Assembly: GCA_028821235.1 (NCBI GenBank)
Contig: JAPPGV010000149.1
Span: 1-49,184, forward strand
From: a bacterium
GTDB lineage: Bacteria; Actinomycetota; Acidimicrobiia; Spongiisociales; Spongiisociaceae
Length of the DNA stretch: 49,184 nt
Direction of reading: 5' to 3'
The first letter of the stretch is position 1. Every line of letters starts with the position of its first letter. Of this stretch, positions 32,148-41,554 are shown in pieces. Position numbers and translations under genes: made by a program. The notes under the pieces were generated by a model, which saw nothing but the letters and a program-made list of their open reading frames with translations, made no database searches and was not told the DNA's origin.

Positions 32148-33203
32148 ATGCCGATCGGCAACGTCTGGCGCCCGCTCGCGCTCGTCGCGTTTATGGCGCT
32201 GGTTGCCGCGGCATGCGGTTGGGGACCCGACTACAGCCGCGTAACCACCGTCGCCACCACCCTCCCTACCCAAGGGGCTGCCTTGCAGGGTGGTGGTTCG
32301 GCGTTGTCCGGCAGCCGTGGTCTGCCTCCGTCCGATCCGTTGTCGGTGTCCGGGGACATCGTCGTGGCCGGTTCATCGACGGTGTTTCCGTTGGCGGAGG
32401 CGATGGCGGCGCGGTTCGAGGACGAGGGCTACTCGGGTCTGATCACGGTCGATTCGATCGGCTCGGGCGCCGGGTTCGAGCGGTTCTGTTTGGCCGGCGA
32501 GTCGGACATTTCGAATGCATCCCGTCCCATCAAGGACCAGGAGGTGGAGCAGTGCCGGGCGATCGGTCGGGAGCCGATCGAGTTCCGGGTGGGGACGGAT
32601 GCCCTGGCGGTGACGGTCTCGCCCGGGAACACGTTCACAACCGATCTGACGGTTGCGGAGTTGGCGGTGCTGTTCTCGACGGCGACGACTTGGCAGGATG
32701 TCCGGGCCGGGTTCCCGGCGAATCCGATCCAGCGGTTCATTCCGGGTACGGACTCGGGGACGTTCGACTACTTCGTGGAGGAAGTGTTCCACGAGGATGA
32801 GGGTCCGATCCTGGCGGCCGGCAACACGCAGTTCTCGGAGGACGACAATGTGCTGGTCCAGGGCATTTCGGGGGATGGTTGCGATCCGTCGAATACCGCG
32901 ACCACTTGCGCGGTCGGCTTCTTCGGGTATGCGTACTACACGGAGAACGGCGATCTGTTGAGGGTGTTGGATGTCGAGGGCGTGGAGCCGACCACGGACT
33001 CGGTGAACGCGAACACCTATCCGCTGGCCCGGCCGTTGTACATGTACTCGACGGCTTCGATCATCGCGGAGAAGCCGCAGGTCGGGGCGTTCCTGAACTT
33101 CGTGCTCCAGTTCGTGAACGAGGAGGTCGGCGAGGTCGGATACTTCCCGGCGCCCGACAGCGTCCTCGACGGCGCGGCCGCCGAGCTCAACGCCGCCCTG
33201 TAG
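32148..33203 (+). CDS. pstS: Phosphate-binding lipoprotein PstS
   Basis: 351 aa from ATG 32148; an in-frame TTG at 32127 would add seven residues. The signal peptide ends in LVAFMALVAAACGWG, a lipobox. After a low-complexity linker the binding protein begins DIVVAGSSTVFPLAEAMAAR, with the phosphate-loop residues in VDSIGSGAGFERFCLAGESD, ISNASRPIKDQEVEQC and IPGTDSGTFDYFVEEVF. It delivers phosphate to PstCA in the membrane. It is first gene of the pst operon with a PHO box upstream. The TAG stop coincides with the start of a degenerate copy of the inverted-repeat element. Confidence 0.92.
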   Translation: MPIGNVWRPLALVAFMALVAAACGWGPDYSRVTTVATTLPTQGAALQGGGSALSGSRGLPPSDPLSVSGDIVVAGSSTVFPLAEAMAARFEDEGYSGLITVDSIGSGAGFERFCLAGESDISNASRPIKDQEVEQCRAIGREPIEFRVGTDALAVTVSPGNTFTTDLTVAELAVLFSTATTWQDVRAGFPANPIQRFIPGTDSGTFDYFVEEVFHEDEGPILAAGNTQFSEDDNVLVQGISGDGCDPSNTATTCAVGFFGYAYYTENGDLLRVLDVEGVEPTTDSVNANTYPLARPLYMYSTASIIAEKPQVGAFLNFVLQFVNEEVGEVGYFPAPDSVLDGAAAELNAAL

Positions 33204-33250
33204 ATGGGTACCGCAAGAGTGTCCGGTTGGCCCGACTCTCGGCAACGAGA
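33201..33250 (+). mobile_element. Degenerate left half of the 105-bp element
   Basis: From TAG 33201 the sequence TAGATGGGTACCGCAAGAGT aligns with the element at 29808 (TAGGAGGGTACTGAAAAAT). The match continues through GTCCGGTTGGCCCGACTCTC and GGCAACGA. The right end is not recognisable. It lies in the 101-bp gap between pstS and pstC and again provides the host stop codon. Confidence 0.55.
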
Positions 33251-33304
33251 CGGCGGGATGGATAGTCCCGGCCGCCGAGGGGAGACGGAACCATCGCGAC
33301 CCGT

Positions 33305-34264
33305 GTGACATCGGAGGCCCCACCGCCGGCCGGTTCCCTCCGTAAGAGGCGGCGGCCGGGCGAGGCGGTGGTACGTGGTCTGCTGTTCATCGCAGCCGCC
33401 CTGTCGATCCTCACCACGGTGGGCATCGTCTTCGAGTTGGGGAAGGAGGCCCTGCTCTTCTTCAGGTCGGAGGAGGCGTCGCTGGCCGGGTTCCTGTCCT
33501 CCACGCAATGGCAACCGGCCATTCTGGACTTCGGGATCTGGCCGCTGGTCCTGGCCACGCTGACCACCTCGGTCACGGCCATGGTGGTGGCGTTGCCGGT
33601 GGGTCTGGCCACCGCCATCTACCTCAGCGAGTACGCCACCCCCCGGGTGAGGGGCACCATCAAGCCGGTGCTCGAGATCCTGGCCGGCATCCCGACGGTT
33701 GTCTACGGCTACTTCGCCCTCACCTTCATGACCCCGCTCCTCAGGTCCATCCTGGGAGTCAGCGTGGTGGAGATCTTCAACACGGCATCCGCCGGAATCG
33801 TGGTGGGCATTCTCATCATCCCGCTCGTCAGCTCGATGTCCGAGGACGCCCTCCACGCGGTGCCGATGTCGCTCCGGGAGGCGTCGTATGCGGTCGGGGC
33901 CACCAGGTTGGAGACCTCGCTGCGGGTGGTCCTGCCGGCTGCTCTCTCGGGTATCACGGCAGCCTTCGTGGTGTCGATCTCCCGGGCCATCGGCGAGACC
34001 ATGGTGGTGGCGATCGCGGCCGGCGCGGGGCCCAAGAACTTCACCTTCGGCGAGGACAGCCTGTTCGGCTACATCCTCAACCCGTTCGTGGCGGGCGAGA
34101 CCATGACCGGGCACATCGTCCGCATCAGCGGGGGTGACCTGAGCTACAACTCGATCGACTACAACTCCATCTTCGCCATCGGCCTGGCGCTGTTCGTCAT
34201 CACCCTGACGCTCAACGTCCTGAGCCGCCGGTTCGTGGCCCGATTCCGCGAGGTGTACGAGTGA
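33305..34264 (+). CDS. pstC: Phosphate ABC transporter permease PstC
   Basis: 319 aa, GTG start at 33305. Six membrane helices are visible, starting RGLLFIAAALSILTTVGIVF. The permease coupling (EAA) loop is MSLREASYAVGATRLETSLR. Conserved stretches are IYLSEYATPRVRGTIKPVLE, ILAGIPTVVYGYFALTFM and ISRAIGETMVVAIAAGAGP. It forms the channel with PstA. The stop overlaps the pstA start as GTGA. The 101-bp gap from pstS, carrying an element remnant, may reduce read-through relative to pstS. Confidence 0.93.
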   Translation: MTSEAPPPAGSLRKRRRPGEAVVRGLLFIAAALSILTTVGIVFELGKEALLFFRSEEASLAGFLSSTQWQPAILDFGIWPLVLATLTTSVTAMVVALPVGLATAIYLSEYATPRVRGTIKPVLEILAGIPTVVYGYFALTFMTPLLRSILGVSVVEIFNTASAGIVVGILIIPLVSSMSEDALHAVPMSLREASYAVGATRLETSLRVVLPAALSGITAAFVVSISRAIGETMVVAIAAGAGPKNFTFGEDSLFGYILNPFVAGETMTGHIVRISGGDLSYNSIDYNSIFAIGLALFVITLTLNVLSRRFVARFREVYE

Positions 34265-35628
34265 CGACGTCCGGCACGGAAGTCAACGGCGGGGCCTCCG
34301 ACCTCCTGCAGACCTCCGCGCAGATGAGGCGCCGGCAGCGCCGGGGACTCGTCGCGAGGCTCGCGCTGCTGGGCGCCCTGATGGTGGCCGTGGCGGCGCT
34401 GGTGACCCTGATCGTGACCATCCTGAACTCGTCGTTCGGCCTGGTGGCCGTGGAGAACGAACGCTCCCCGGGCGAGTTGGTGGCGAGCCGGGGATACCCG
34501 GAGGGCACCGCGCTCGGCGACCTGACCAAGGGGGATCTGGTAGCCCTCCTCGAAGCCGAGATCTCGACCAACCTGGGCCGCCGGTTCGAGCGGGAGCAAC
34601 GCTTCTTCGGCGACCGGATGGTCTTCGAGGATCTGTACGTGCTCAACGACCTGTGCATGACGGACGACCCCCCGCCGGCCTGCTACCTGCCCGCCCGGAG
34701 CCATTCCCAGGTGGAGGCGCTGGTGGTGGAGCGGGTGGTGGAGCCGACCATCGTAGGCACCTGGTCCTTCTTCTCGTCAGTGTTCAGCCGTGACGACGTC
34801 GAGGCATACGCGGCGGAGAAGTACCCCGGCGCGGCACTGGAGTTCCGATCCTGGCTCTCGTGGGACTTCGTGGTCAGCCCGCAGTCGCCGGAGCCGGCGA
34901 TCGCCGGGATCCGCACCGCCCTGCTCGGGTCGCTCTGGGTGGTCCTGATCACCCTGGCCTTCTCTTTCCCCATCGGGGTCGGCGCCGCCATCTACCTGGA
35001 GGAGTATGCGCGCGAGAACCGGCTTACCGCCATCCTGCAGACCAACATCAACAACCTGGCCGGCGTGCCCTCGATCATCTACGGGATGCTCGGTCTGGCG
35101 ATCTTCGTCCGTACCCTGGAGCTCATTACCAGCGGTTCGTTCCTGGGGACGGGCGGTGAGGCGACCGCCAACGGCCGGACCATCGTCTCGGCCGGTCTCA
35201 CGCTCGGCCTGCTCATCCTGCCGATCATCATCATCAACGCCCAGGAGGCGATCCGGGCCGTTCCGGGCTCGCTGCGGCAGGCGGGCATGGCGCTGGGGTC
35301 CACCAGATGGCAGACAGTGCGCTCCCACGTTCTCCCGAACGCCCTTCCCGGCATCCTGACGGGCACCATCCTGGCCGTCGCCAGGGCGCTCGGGGAGACC
35401 GCACCCCTGGTCGTGGTGGGGGCATCGACCTTCATAACCACCGATCCGAGCGGCCCGTTCTCGAAGTTCACGGTGCTGCCGATCCAGATCTACCAGTGGA
35501 CCAGCCGACCTCAGGACGAGTTCCGCAACATCGCCGCCGCAGCCATCCTGGTGCTGCTGGTGCTGCTCCTGACGCTCAACACGGCGGCGGTGATCCTTAG
35601 AAACAAGTATTCTCGGAGGACAGAATGA
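34261..35628 (+). CDS. pstA: Phosphate ABC transporter permease PstA with large N-terminal extracytoplasmic insert
   Basis: 455 aa against about 280-300 in most PstA proteins. Helix 1 (about 33-58, [20 protein letters not shown]) is followed by a roughly 150-residue hydrophilic segment (to about 210). That segment contains [20 protein letters not shown], two Cys in [16 protein letters not shown] and a further acidic stretch. The usual permease domain then follows: [36 protein letters not shown], the EAA loop [20 protein letters not shown] and [17 protein letters not shown]. The insert should face the outside and could bind PstS or a cell-envelope component. Both ends are coupled by 4-bp overlaps to pstC and pstB. 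Confidence 0.92.
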   Translation: MTTSGTEVNGGASDLLQTSAQMRRRQRRGLVARLALLGALMVAVAALVTLIVTILNSSFGLVAVENERSPGELVASRGYPEGTALGDLTKGDLVALLEAEISTNLGRRFEREQRFFGDRMVFEDLYVLNDLCMTDDPPPACYLPARSHSQVEALVVERVVEPTIVGTWSFFSSVFSRDDVEAYAAEKYPGAALEFRSWLSWDFVVSPQSPEPAIAGIRTALLGSLWVVLITLAFSFPIGVGAAIYLEEYARENRLTAILQTNINNLAGVPSIIYGMLGLAIFVRTLELITSGSFLGTGGEATANGRTIVSAGLTLGLLILPIIIINAQEAIRAVPGSLRQAGMALGSTRWQTVRSHVLPNALPGILTGTILAVARALGETAPLVVVGASTFITTDPSGPFSKFTVLPIQIYQWTSRPQDEFRNIAAAAILVLLVLLLTLNTAAVILRNKYSRRTE

Positions 35629-36476
35629 CGACCGTGGGCAAGCCTGAGGTGAACGAGAATAAGCGCGTCGACCTGAACGTTCCGATGGAGACCACGACCG
35701 GGCCGGCGCTCGAGACCTTCGCCATGGAGGCGGTGGACCTCAGTGCCTACTACGGAGAGTTCCGGGCTGTCCGGGACGTCAACCTGTCGTTCCGGGACCG
35801 CCAGATCACAGCCCTGATCGGACCGTCCGGATGCGGTAAGACCACCCTGTTGCGGACCCTCAACCGGATGAACGACCTGGTTCAGGGCGCCCGGGCGGAG
35901 GGCGAGGTCCGGTTCCACGGGCAGAACATCTTCGACGCGTCGGTGGATCCGGTCGAGTTGCGGAAGCGGGTGGGGATGGTCTTCCAGAAGCCCAACCCCT
36001 TCCCCAAGACCATCTACCAGAACGTGGCCTGGGGCGCCCGGATCAACGGGATGAAGCAGGACCTGGACGCCCTGGTGGAGCACTCCCTCCGCCAGGCCGC
36101 CCTCTGGGACGAGGTCAAGGACAAGCTCGACGAGAGCGGCTACTCCCTGTCCGGCGGCCAGCAGCAGCGTCTCTGCATCGCCCGCGCCATCGCGGTGAAG
36201 CCCGAGATCATCCTGATGGACGAGCCGACCTCGGCGCTCGATCCGGTTGCGACCCTGCGGATCGAGGAGCTGATCCAGGAGTTGAAGGTCAACTACACGA
36301 TCATCATCGTCACTCACAACATGCAGCAGGCGGCCCGGGCTTCGGACCACACGGTCTTCCTCAACATGGACTCCGACCGGGCCGGGTACGTGGTGGAATC
36401 GGGCACCACGGGCACGCTCTTCACGAGGCCTGCCCGCCAGGAGACCGAGGACTACATCACGGGCCGGTTCGGATGA
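35625..36476 (+). CDS. pstB: Phosphate ABC transporter ATPase PstB
   Basis: 283 aa, start in an ATGA overlap with pstA. The first ~30 residues are an extra, polar lead. Then [20 protein letters not shown] opens the ATPase. Walker A is [20 protein letters not shown], the signature is [20 protein letters not shown], Walker B is [13 protein letters not shown] and the switch His is in [32 protein letters not shown] is typical of PstB. It hydrolyses ATP on the cytoplasmic side of PstCA. The next gene, phoU, starts in an ATGA overlap. Confidence 0.95.
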   Translation: MTTVGKPEVNENKRVDLNVPMETTTGPALETFAMEAVDLSAYYGEFRAVRDVNLSFRDRQITALIGPSGCGKTTLLRTLNRMNDLVQGARAEGEVRFHGQNIFDASVDPVELRKRVGMVFQKPNPFPKTIYQNVAWGARINGMKQDLDALVEHSLRQAALWDEVKDKLDESGYSLSGGQQQRLCIARAIAVKPEIILMDEPTSALDPVATLRIEELIQELKVNYTIIIVTHNMQQAARASDHTVFLNMDSDRAGYVVESGTTGTLFTRPARQETEDYITGRFG

Positions 36477-37162
36477 CCGAGTTCCGCAGCCTCTTCCATT
36501 CCGAGCTCAACCAGCTCGAAGTCCTGCTGCTCGACATGTCGGCGCTGGCGGAGGTTCAGATCAACAACGCGGTGGAGGCGCTGCTGCAGGGCGATGCGGA
36601 GCTCGCCCACCAGGTGGTGCTGGGGGATCTCGAGATCGATCGGCTCTACGTGGAGGTGGAGCGGCGCTGGCACGAGGTGATGGCCCGCCAGACCCCGGTC
36701 GCCTCGGATCTGCGGCTGATGTCGCTCATCCTCCAGGCCGGGCACAGCCTGGAGCGGATGGGCGACCAGGCGTCCAACATAGCCAAGATCGTGGAGGCCA
36801 CGTCCACCCTTCCCACCAACAGGACCATCCTGCTGCATATCCGGGAGATGCGGTCGATCGTCGTGCCGATGGTGGAGACGGCCATGGAGGCGCTGGTCAA
36901 GAGGGACCTCAACCTCGCCCTCCGGCTCCCGGAACTGGATGATCCGGCGGATTGGTTGAACCGCAACATGTGGAAGGAGGTGGCCGCCTGCGCGTCCAAT
37001 CCGGAGATGCTTGAGTGGGCCGTCCACATGATGCTGGTGTCGAGGGCCCTGGAGAGGGTGGGCGACCGGGCGGTCGACATCGGCGAGCAGGTGGCGTTCC
37101 TGCTGACCGGCGAGCAGCACGAGTTCCCGGAGGGCTGGGTACCCGCGCCCGGGTCCGCATGA
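36473..37162 (+). CDS. phoU: PhoU phosphate-signalling regulator
   Basis: 229 aa, two tandem three-helix PhoU repeats. Repeat 1 runs from [20 protein letters not shown] and repeat 2 from [20 protein letters not shown]. The metal-binding E-x3-D/R-x4-D pattern appears as [17 protein letters not shown] and [17 protein letters not shown]. PhoU links Pst transport state to the sensor kinase and restrains the Pho response when phosphate is ample. It is coupled to pstB and to the response regulator gene by ATGA overlaps. Confidence 0.93.
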   Translation: MTEFRSLFHSELNQLEVLLLDMSALAEVQINNAVEALLQGDAELAHQVVLGDLEIDRLYVEVERRWHEVMARQTPVASDLRLMSLILQAGHSLERMGDQASNIAKIVEATSTLPTNRTILLHIREMRSIVVPMVETAMEALVKRDLNLALRLPELDDPADWLNRNMWKEVAACASNPEMLEWAVHMMLVSRALERVGDRAVDIGEQVAFLLTGEQHEFPEGWVPAPGSA

Positions 37163-37854
37163 ACGGGACGTCGATCCTGGTGGTCGAGGACGAGGAGACC
37201 CTCGCGGAGTCGCTCCGCCACAACCTGATCCGGGAGGGTTACGAGGTCACGGTGGTGGACGACGGTCGCATCGCCCTCGATACCTTCCGGGCCAAGGCCG
37301 CCGATCTGGTGGTTCTGGACCTGATGTTGCCCGGACTGGGCGGCTTCGACGTGCTGAGGCAGATCCGGGCCTCGTCCGAAGTGCCGGTGGTGGTGGTCAC
37401 CGCCAAGGATTCGGAGCCCGACGTGGTGGCCGGCCTCGAGCTCGGCGCCGATGACTACGTCACCAAGCCCTTCTCCATGCGGGAGCTGATGTCCCGGATC
37501 AGCGCCAACCTTCGCCGGGCCTCCCGGGGTGTCCACCCTCCCGATTCCCTGGTGCTGGACGGTGGGCCGGTGGAACTGGACGTGGATCGCCATGAGGTCC
37601 GGGTCAAGGGCGAACTGGTGGACTTCCGGCCCAAGGAGTTCGAGCTACTGGAGGCGTTGCTCCTGCGCAAGGGCAGGCTGGTCCATCGGCAGGTCCTCCT
37701 GGAGGACATCTGGGGGGTGCCCTTCTTCGGCGACCCCAAGACGCTCGATGTGCACATCCGTCGCGTGCGAGAGAAGGTCGAGGATGATCCCCGTTCTCCA
37801 AAATGGATCGTCACGGTTCGGGGCCTGGGGTACAAGTTCGTCGTTGAGGGCTGA
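37159..37854 (+). CDS. OmpR/PhoB-family response regulator of the phosphate operon
   Basis: 231 aa from ATG 37159 in an ATGA overlap with phoU. The receiver has SILVVEDEETLAESL, phosphoacceptor Asp54 in LVVLDLMLPGLGGFDVL, Thr/Lys in VVVVTAKDSEPD and DDYVTKPFSMREL. The winged-helix output domain (about 130-230) has VRVKGELVDFRPKEFELLEA, DPKTLDVHIRRVREKVED and WIVTVRGLGYKFV. It is the probable binder of the PHO box at 32062-32083; the actinobacterial name would be PhoP, the enterobacterial PhoB. The sensor gene follows after a 109-bp gap. Confidence 0.92.
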   Translation: MNGTSILVVEDEETLAESLRHNLIREGYEVTVVDDGRIALDTFRAKAADLVVLDLMLPGLGGFDVLRQIRASSEVPVVVVTAKDSEPDVVAGLELGADDYVTKPFSMRELMSRISANLRRASRGVHPPDSLVLDGGPVELDVDRHEVRVKGELVDFRPKEFELLEALLLRKGRLVHRQVLLEDIWGVPFFGDPKTLDVHIRRVREKVEDDPRSPKWIVTVRGLGYKFVVEG

Positions 37855-37869
37855 CCCGAGGCGACGCCG

Positions 37870-37952
37870 CCCGGGTGGGGCCGGTAGCGGTCGGACCGCG
37901 GCCCTCCACCGGATCGTCCCCCTCCGCTCCGCGACCGCTCCACCCACCCGGG
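37870..37952 (+). promoter_or_regulatory. Long-range inverted repeat between response regulator and kinase genes
   Basis: CCCGGGTGGG (37870-37879) is perfectly complementary to CCCACCCGGG (37943-37952), enclosing 63 bp that also contain GC-rich dyads. It fills nearly all of the gap between the two genes, otherwise the only gap over 4 bp from pstC onward. The transcript could fold into a strong structure that lowers kinase expression relative to the regulator. Confidence 0.5.
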
Positions 37953-37963
37953 GGCCGTGAGCG

Positions 37964-39187
37964 ATGGCTTCCCCGGTCCCTGCTGCTACCCGCCGTCTCG
38001 GCCCGGCGCTGGCTCGGTGGGTCACCTCGGCGAGCTTGGTGGCAGCCGGCGTCGCCGCGCTGCAGGCGCCTGCGCCGTGGCCGTGGGTGGGCATGGGCGG
38101 CCTGGCGATTGGGGTGGTCTCCCTGGCGCTCCAGTACCGGACTCATCGCCGGGAGCGGAGCGCCGCCGAGACCCGGATCGAGGAACTTGAGGCGGATGCG
38201 CTGGAGCTGTCCAGGAGTCGGGATCTGTACGGATCGCTTCTCTCGGCCTTGCCGGTGGGCGTGGTGGCCGTTCAATCCGGGCAGGCCGTGTACGCCAACC
38301 CGGCCGCCATCGAGGTACTCGGCGAGCGGGTGACCCAGGCGGATGCACCCATGCCGGGCGCGGTGCGGGATGTCATCGACGGAGCGCTTTCCGGCCGATC
38401 CTCGTCGGCTCAATTCTCGCAGGGACTGCCCCGCCGGGTGATGGAGGTTGCTGCCCGACCGGTCGGAGAGGGTCTGGTGTTGCTCCATCTGTCGGACATA
38501 ACCGAGCGGTCCCGGATCGACCGGATGCGCCAGGACTTCGTGATCGCGGCGTCACACGAGCTCAAGACTCCGGTGGCGGCGATCAGGGCGGCGGCCGAGA
38601 CGGTCCTGATGGCGCTCGAGGAGGATCACGATGTGGTGTCCAGCTTCTCGGGACGCATCCTCGACAACGCGGTCCGGATGTCGAGGACCGTCTCCGATCT
38701 CCTCGACCTGTCCCGTCTGGAGTCGGGCATCCTGCCGTTCGAGGCCTGTGACCTGGCGGAGGTGGTGGGAGAGGTAGTGGAGCGGTTCCTCACCGCACGC
38801 CCCTCGATCGAGTGGGATGCCGAGCCCACCCCGGTCATGGGCAGCCCCTCCTACCTGGCGCTGGCGTGCCGGAACCTGCTGGAGAACGCGGTGCGCCACA
38901 CCCCGGATGATGGTTGGATCCGTATCACCGTAGGCGCCGCCCAAGGCGTGGCGACCGTGGTGGTCGCGGACGACGGAACCGGTATTCCCTCGGAGGAGCT
39001 GCCGCGGATCTTCGAGCGCTTCTACCGGGTCGACGCGGCGCGCTCGCGCGCCACCGGGGGGACGGGCCTGGGACTGGCGATCGTCAAGCACGTGGCGGAC
39101 CTGCACGATGGGCGCATCGAGGTGGAGAGCAGGCTGGGGCAGGGTTCCACCTTCCGGCTCCGCATCCCGGTTCGGTCCCCTTCGTAA
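37964..39187 (+). CDS. PhoR-type sensor histidine kinase
   Basis: 407 aa, ATG 37964. Two close hydrophobic helices (about 17-33 and 40-57; PWVGMGGLAIGVVSLAL) leave almost no extracytoplasmic loop, as in PhoR-type kinases that read Pst/PhoU rather than an external ligand. A PAS-like domain follows (LLSALPVGVVAVQSGQAVYA, NPAAIEVLG). HisKA has the phosphoacceptor His in FVIAASHELKTPVAAIRAAA. The ATPase has NLLENAVRHTPDDGWIRI, VADDGTGIPSEELPRIFERF and GGTGLGLAIVKHVADLH. It is last gene of the phosphate operon and the likely partner of the preceding response regulator. Confidence 0.9.
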   Translation: MASPVPAATRRLGPALARWVTSASLVAAGVAALQAPAPWPWVGMGGLAIGVVSLALQYRTHRRERSAAETRIEELEADALELSRSRDLYGSLLSALPVGVVAVQSGQAVYANPAAIEVLGERVTQADAPMPGAVRDVIDGALSGRSSSAQFSQGLPRRVMEVAARPVGEGLVLLHLSDITERSRIDRMRQDFVIAASHELKTPVAAIRAAAETVLMALEEDHDVVSSFSGRILDNAVRMSRTVSDLLDLSRLESGILPFEACDLAEVVGEVVERFLTARPSIEWDAEPTPVMGSPSYLALACRNLLENAVRHTPDDGWIRITVGAAQGVATVVVADDGTGIPSEELPRIFERFYRVDAARSRATGGTGLGLAIVKHVADLHDGRIEVESRLGQGSTFRLRIPVRSPS

Positions 39188-39575
39188 CCCGGACTCCTCC
39201 ACCCTGACCCCCCGCTCCGCTCGCGTCCGGAATGGCCCGCCAGGGCACGGTGACGCAACCGGGCAGGTCCCGGTGGGTCGAAGGCGCTAGCCGACGGCCC
39301 CCAAAGATGGAGATCCGATGGAGCGGATGAAACGTGTCACACCCCCGTTGTACGTTGCCGATCGCCAAGCACCTACACCGGCCGATGCGTCTACCGATCG
39401 GAACGGCCGGCCCGCAGGGAACACACGGGCTTCGTGGAGCGAACCGCCGATCCCGGCAGCCGGCCGGGCATGGCCGACCACGCTCCGAACCAGGACAGGT
39501 GGTGGCGGGGGAGGGCCCGGCGGGAACGCCGCTCCGGCGGCGCGATTTTCGCGTTCTTGGCCGGAGTAAAGCCCC
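39188..39575. other. Convergent intergenic interval, no gene seen
   Basis: 388 bp between the stops of the sensor kinase and malic enzyme genes. Several overlapping open frames of 60-106 codons exist in three frames, but they are Arg/Pro-rich and typical of GC-driven noise. CCGGCAGCCGGCCGG near 39461 is GC-rich but not a clean terminator. Confidence 0.45.
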
Positions 39576-40961
39576 TCAGAGGTGCGCGGCCGACTCCACG
39601 GCCTCGGCCACCCGTTTCACCACGCCCGGGTTGAACACCGACGGGATGATGTAGCTGGCGTTGATCTGCTCGGGCCGTACCACCGAGGCGATGGCGCGGG
39701 CGGCGGCGACCTTCATGGCTTCGGTGATCTTCGTGGCACGGGCGTCCAAGGTCCCGCGGAAGACCCCCGGGAAGGCCAGCACGTTGTTGATCTGGTTGGG
39801 GTAGTCGGAGCGGCCGGTGGCCACCACCGGCGCGTAGTCGCGCGCTACCTGGGGATCGAACTCGGGGTCGGGATTCGCCAGCCCGAAGACGATGGGATCG
39901 GGCGCCATGCGTTTGATCTCCCTGGCGTCGAACAGGTCGGGGCCGCTCACGCCAACGAACACATCCATGCCTTCCAACGCCTCGAGGATGCCGCCCGTAC
40001 GTCCCTCGTGGTTGGTGTTCTCCCTCAGCCAGATCTTCGAGGCGTCCCTGAACGTCCGCTCCGCGCTGATGATGCCGCCCCGGTCTAGGGCCACGATGTC
40101 CGCGATGCCGGCCGCCTCGAGGAGCTTGGCGACCGCCACGCCGGCCGCGCCGGCGCCGCTCATGGCCACCTTGACATCGCCCATCTCCTTGTTCACCACC
40201 CGTAGGGCGTTGGTCAGGGCGGCCAGGACCACGATGGCCGTACCGTGCTGGTCGTCGTGGAAGACCGGGATGTCGAGCGACTTGCGGAGCCGGTCCTCGA
40301 TCTCGAAGCAGCGCGGCGCGGCGATGTCCTCGAGGTTGATGCCCCCGAAGACCGGCGCCAGCATCTCGACCGCCCGCACGATCTCGTCGGTGTCCTGGGA
40401 GTCGAGGCAGATCGGCCAGGCGTTGACGTTGGCGAAGCGCTTGAACAGGGCGGCCTTTCCCTCCATGACCGGTAGGGCGGCCACCGGCCCGATGTTGCCG
40501 AGTCCGAGCACGGCGCTCCCGTCCGTGACGATGGCCACCGAGTTCCCCTTGACGGTGAGGTTGCGGGCATCCTCGGGCCGCTTGGCGAGCGCCCGGCTTA
40601 CCCGGGCCACACCCGGGGTGTAGGCCATCGACAGTTGGTCGCGGTTGCGGAGCCGGATCCGGGTCTGGACCTCGAGCTTCCCACCCAGATGGAAGAGGAA
40701 GGTGCGGTCCGAGACCTTGTGGACCGATATCCCCTCGACCGCGGCCACCGCATCGGCGATCTCGTCAGCATGGTCGTCATCGCGGGTGTTGGCGGTCACG
40801 TCCAGCACCAGCCGGGTGGCCTCCGATTCGACGAAGTCGAGCGCGGTCACCACCCCGCCGGAGCTCCCGATGGCGGTGGTGATGCGGCCGATGGCGTGCT
40901 GATCATCGGCCGGGGCGTACAATCGGAGGGTTACCGAATATCCCGCGCTTGCCAGTGTCAC
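39576..40961 (-). CDS. NAD(P)-dependent malic enzyme with N-terminal ACT domain
   Basis: 461 aa, GTG start at 40961. An ACT-like domain (about 8-80, YSVTLRLYAPADDQHAIGRI, SSGGVVTALDF) precedes the malic domain with LSMAYTPGVARVSRALAK, LGLGNIGPVAALPVMEGKA, Lys and Asp ligands in NLEDIAAPRCFEIEDRL and DIPVFHDDQHGTAIVVLAAL. The NAD domain has VAMSGAGAAGVAVAKLLEAA and the closing FGLANPDPEFDP. It converts malate to pyruvate and CO2. The ACT domain suggests amino-acid control, as in other actinobacterial forms. It is monocistronic. Confidence 0.92.
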   Translation of the reverse strand: MTLASAGYSVTLRLYAPADDQHAIGRITTAIGSSGGVVTALDFVESEATRLVLDVTANTRDDDHADEIADAVAAVEGISVHKVSDRTFLFHLGGKLEVQTRIRLRNRDQLSMAYTPGVARVSRALAKRPEDARNLTVKGNSVAIVTDGSAVLGLGNIGPVAALPVMEGKAALFKRFANVNAWPICLDSQDTDEIVRAVEMLAPVFGGINLEDIAAPRCFEIEDRLRKSLDIPVFHDDQHGTAIVVLAALTNALRVVNKEMGDVKVAMSGAGAAGVAVAKLLEAAGIADIVALDRGGIISAERTFRDASKIWLRENTNHEGRTGGILEALEGMDVFVGVSGPDLFDAREIKRMAPDPIVFGLANPDPEFDPQVARDYAPVVATGRSDYPNQINNVLAFPGVFRGTLDARATKITEAMKVAAARAIASVVRPEQINASYIIPSVFNPGVVKRVAEAVESAAHL

Positions 40962-41062
40962 TTCCGAGTCTTCTCTGCTGTCCTGGGTTTGGAGACCTTA
41001 CCCGGTCGATCCCTTTGCCGGTGGCTCAGCTCTTGGTTGCCGATTCCGCGTTGGCATGGCAT

Positions 41063-41554
41063 TCATGGGAGTGTGGCTCGGACCCAAGCCGGAAGCTCTT
41101 CGATGGGGCGCATGCTGTCCTTGCGCTTGGTCAGCTTGAACGTGACGCTCTGACCCTCCGCCATCCTTACGAGTCGTCCGGCTCTCCCCTCTGCCACATG
41201 GCCCTTCCGCCACGCGTTGAACCGTATGCTCGCCGGTGCGATACCCAGACACATGAGGTACTCGTAGTCCCGGTCGAGTCGGACATGGTTGAACTGGAAG
41301 TTCCCGCCCACGTCCTCCGAGGCCGTTTTGACCTCGAAGCGGGCGCCTTCAATGGTCATATCGGTGGGAGTGACGCGGGCACCGTTGCCGGTATTGATGC
41401 CGTTGCGGTTCAGGTATCGGTGGAGGGAGTCCTCACCGATCTGACCTCGGTTGGTATTAGCGACGGACCGAAAGCTCTCTAGGGGCGCACCGGTCCACTT
41501 CGATGGCGGGGAATGATCGCTGATGACCTCGATGAGCAGTTCGACCGCGCTCAT
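41063..41554 (-). CDS. Type II restriction endonuclease, PD-(D/E)XK type (putative)
   Basis: 163 aa from ATG 41554 (MSAVELLIEVISDH), set by an ATGA overlap with the methyltransferase stop; the longer open frame starts inside that gene. A compact nuclease core is suggested by GQIGEDSLHRYLNRNGINTG and D-x8-E-V-K in TPTDMTIEGARFEVKTASED. The rest is FNHVRLDRDYEYLMCLGIAP and NAWRKGHVAEGRAGRLVRMA. I do not know the recognition sequence. Cutting activity is inferred from the motif and from the tight coupling to the methyltransferase. Confidence 0.7.
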   Translation of the reverse strand: MSAVELLIEVISDHSPPSKWTGAPLESFRSVANTNRGQIGEDSLHRYLNRNGINTGNGARVTPTDMTIEGARFEVKTASEDVGGNFQFNHVRLDRDYEYLMCLGIAPASIRFNAWRKGHVAEGRAGRLVRMAEGQSVTFKLTKRKDSMRPIEELPAWVRATLP

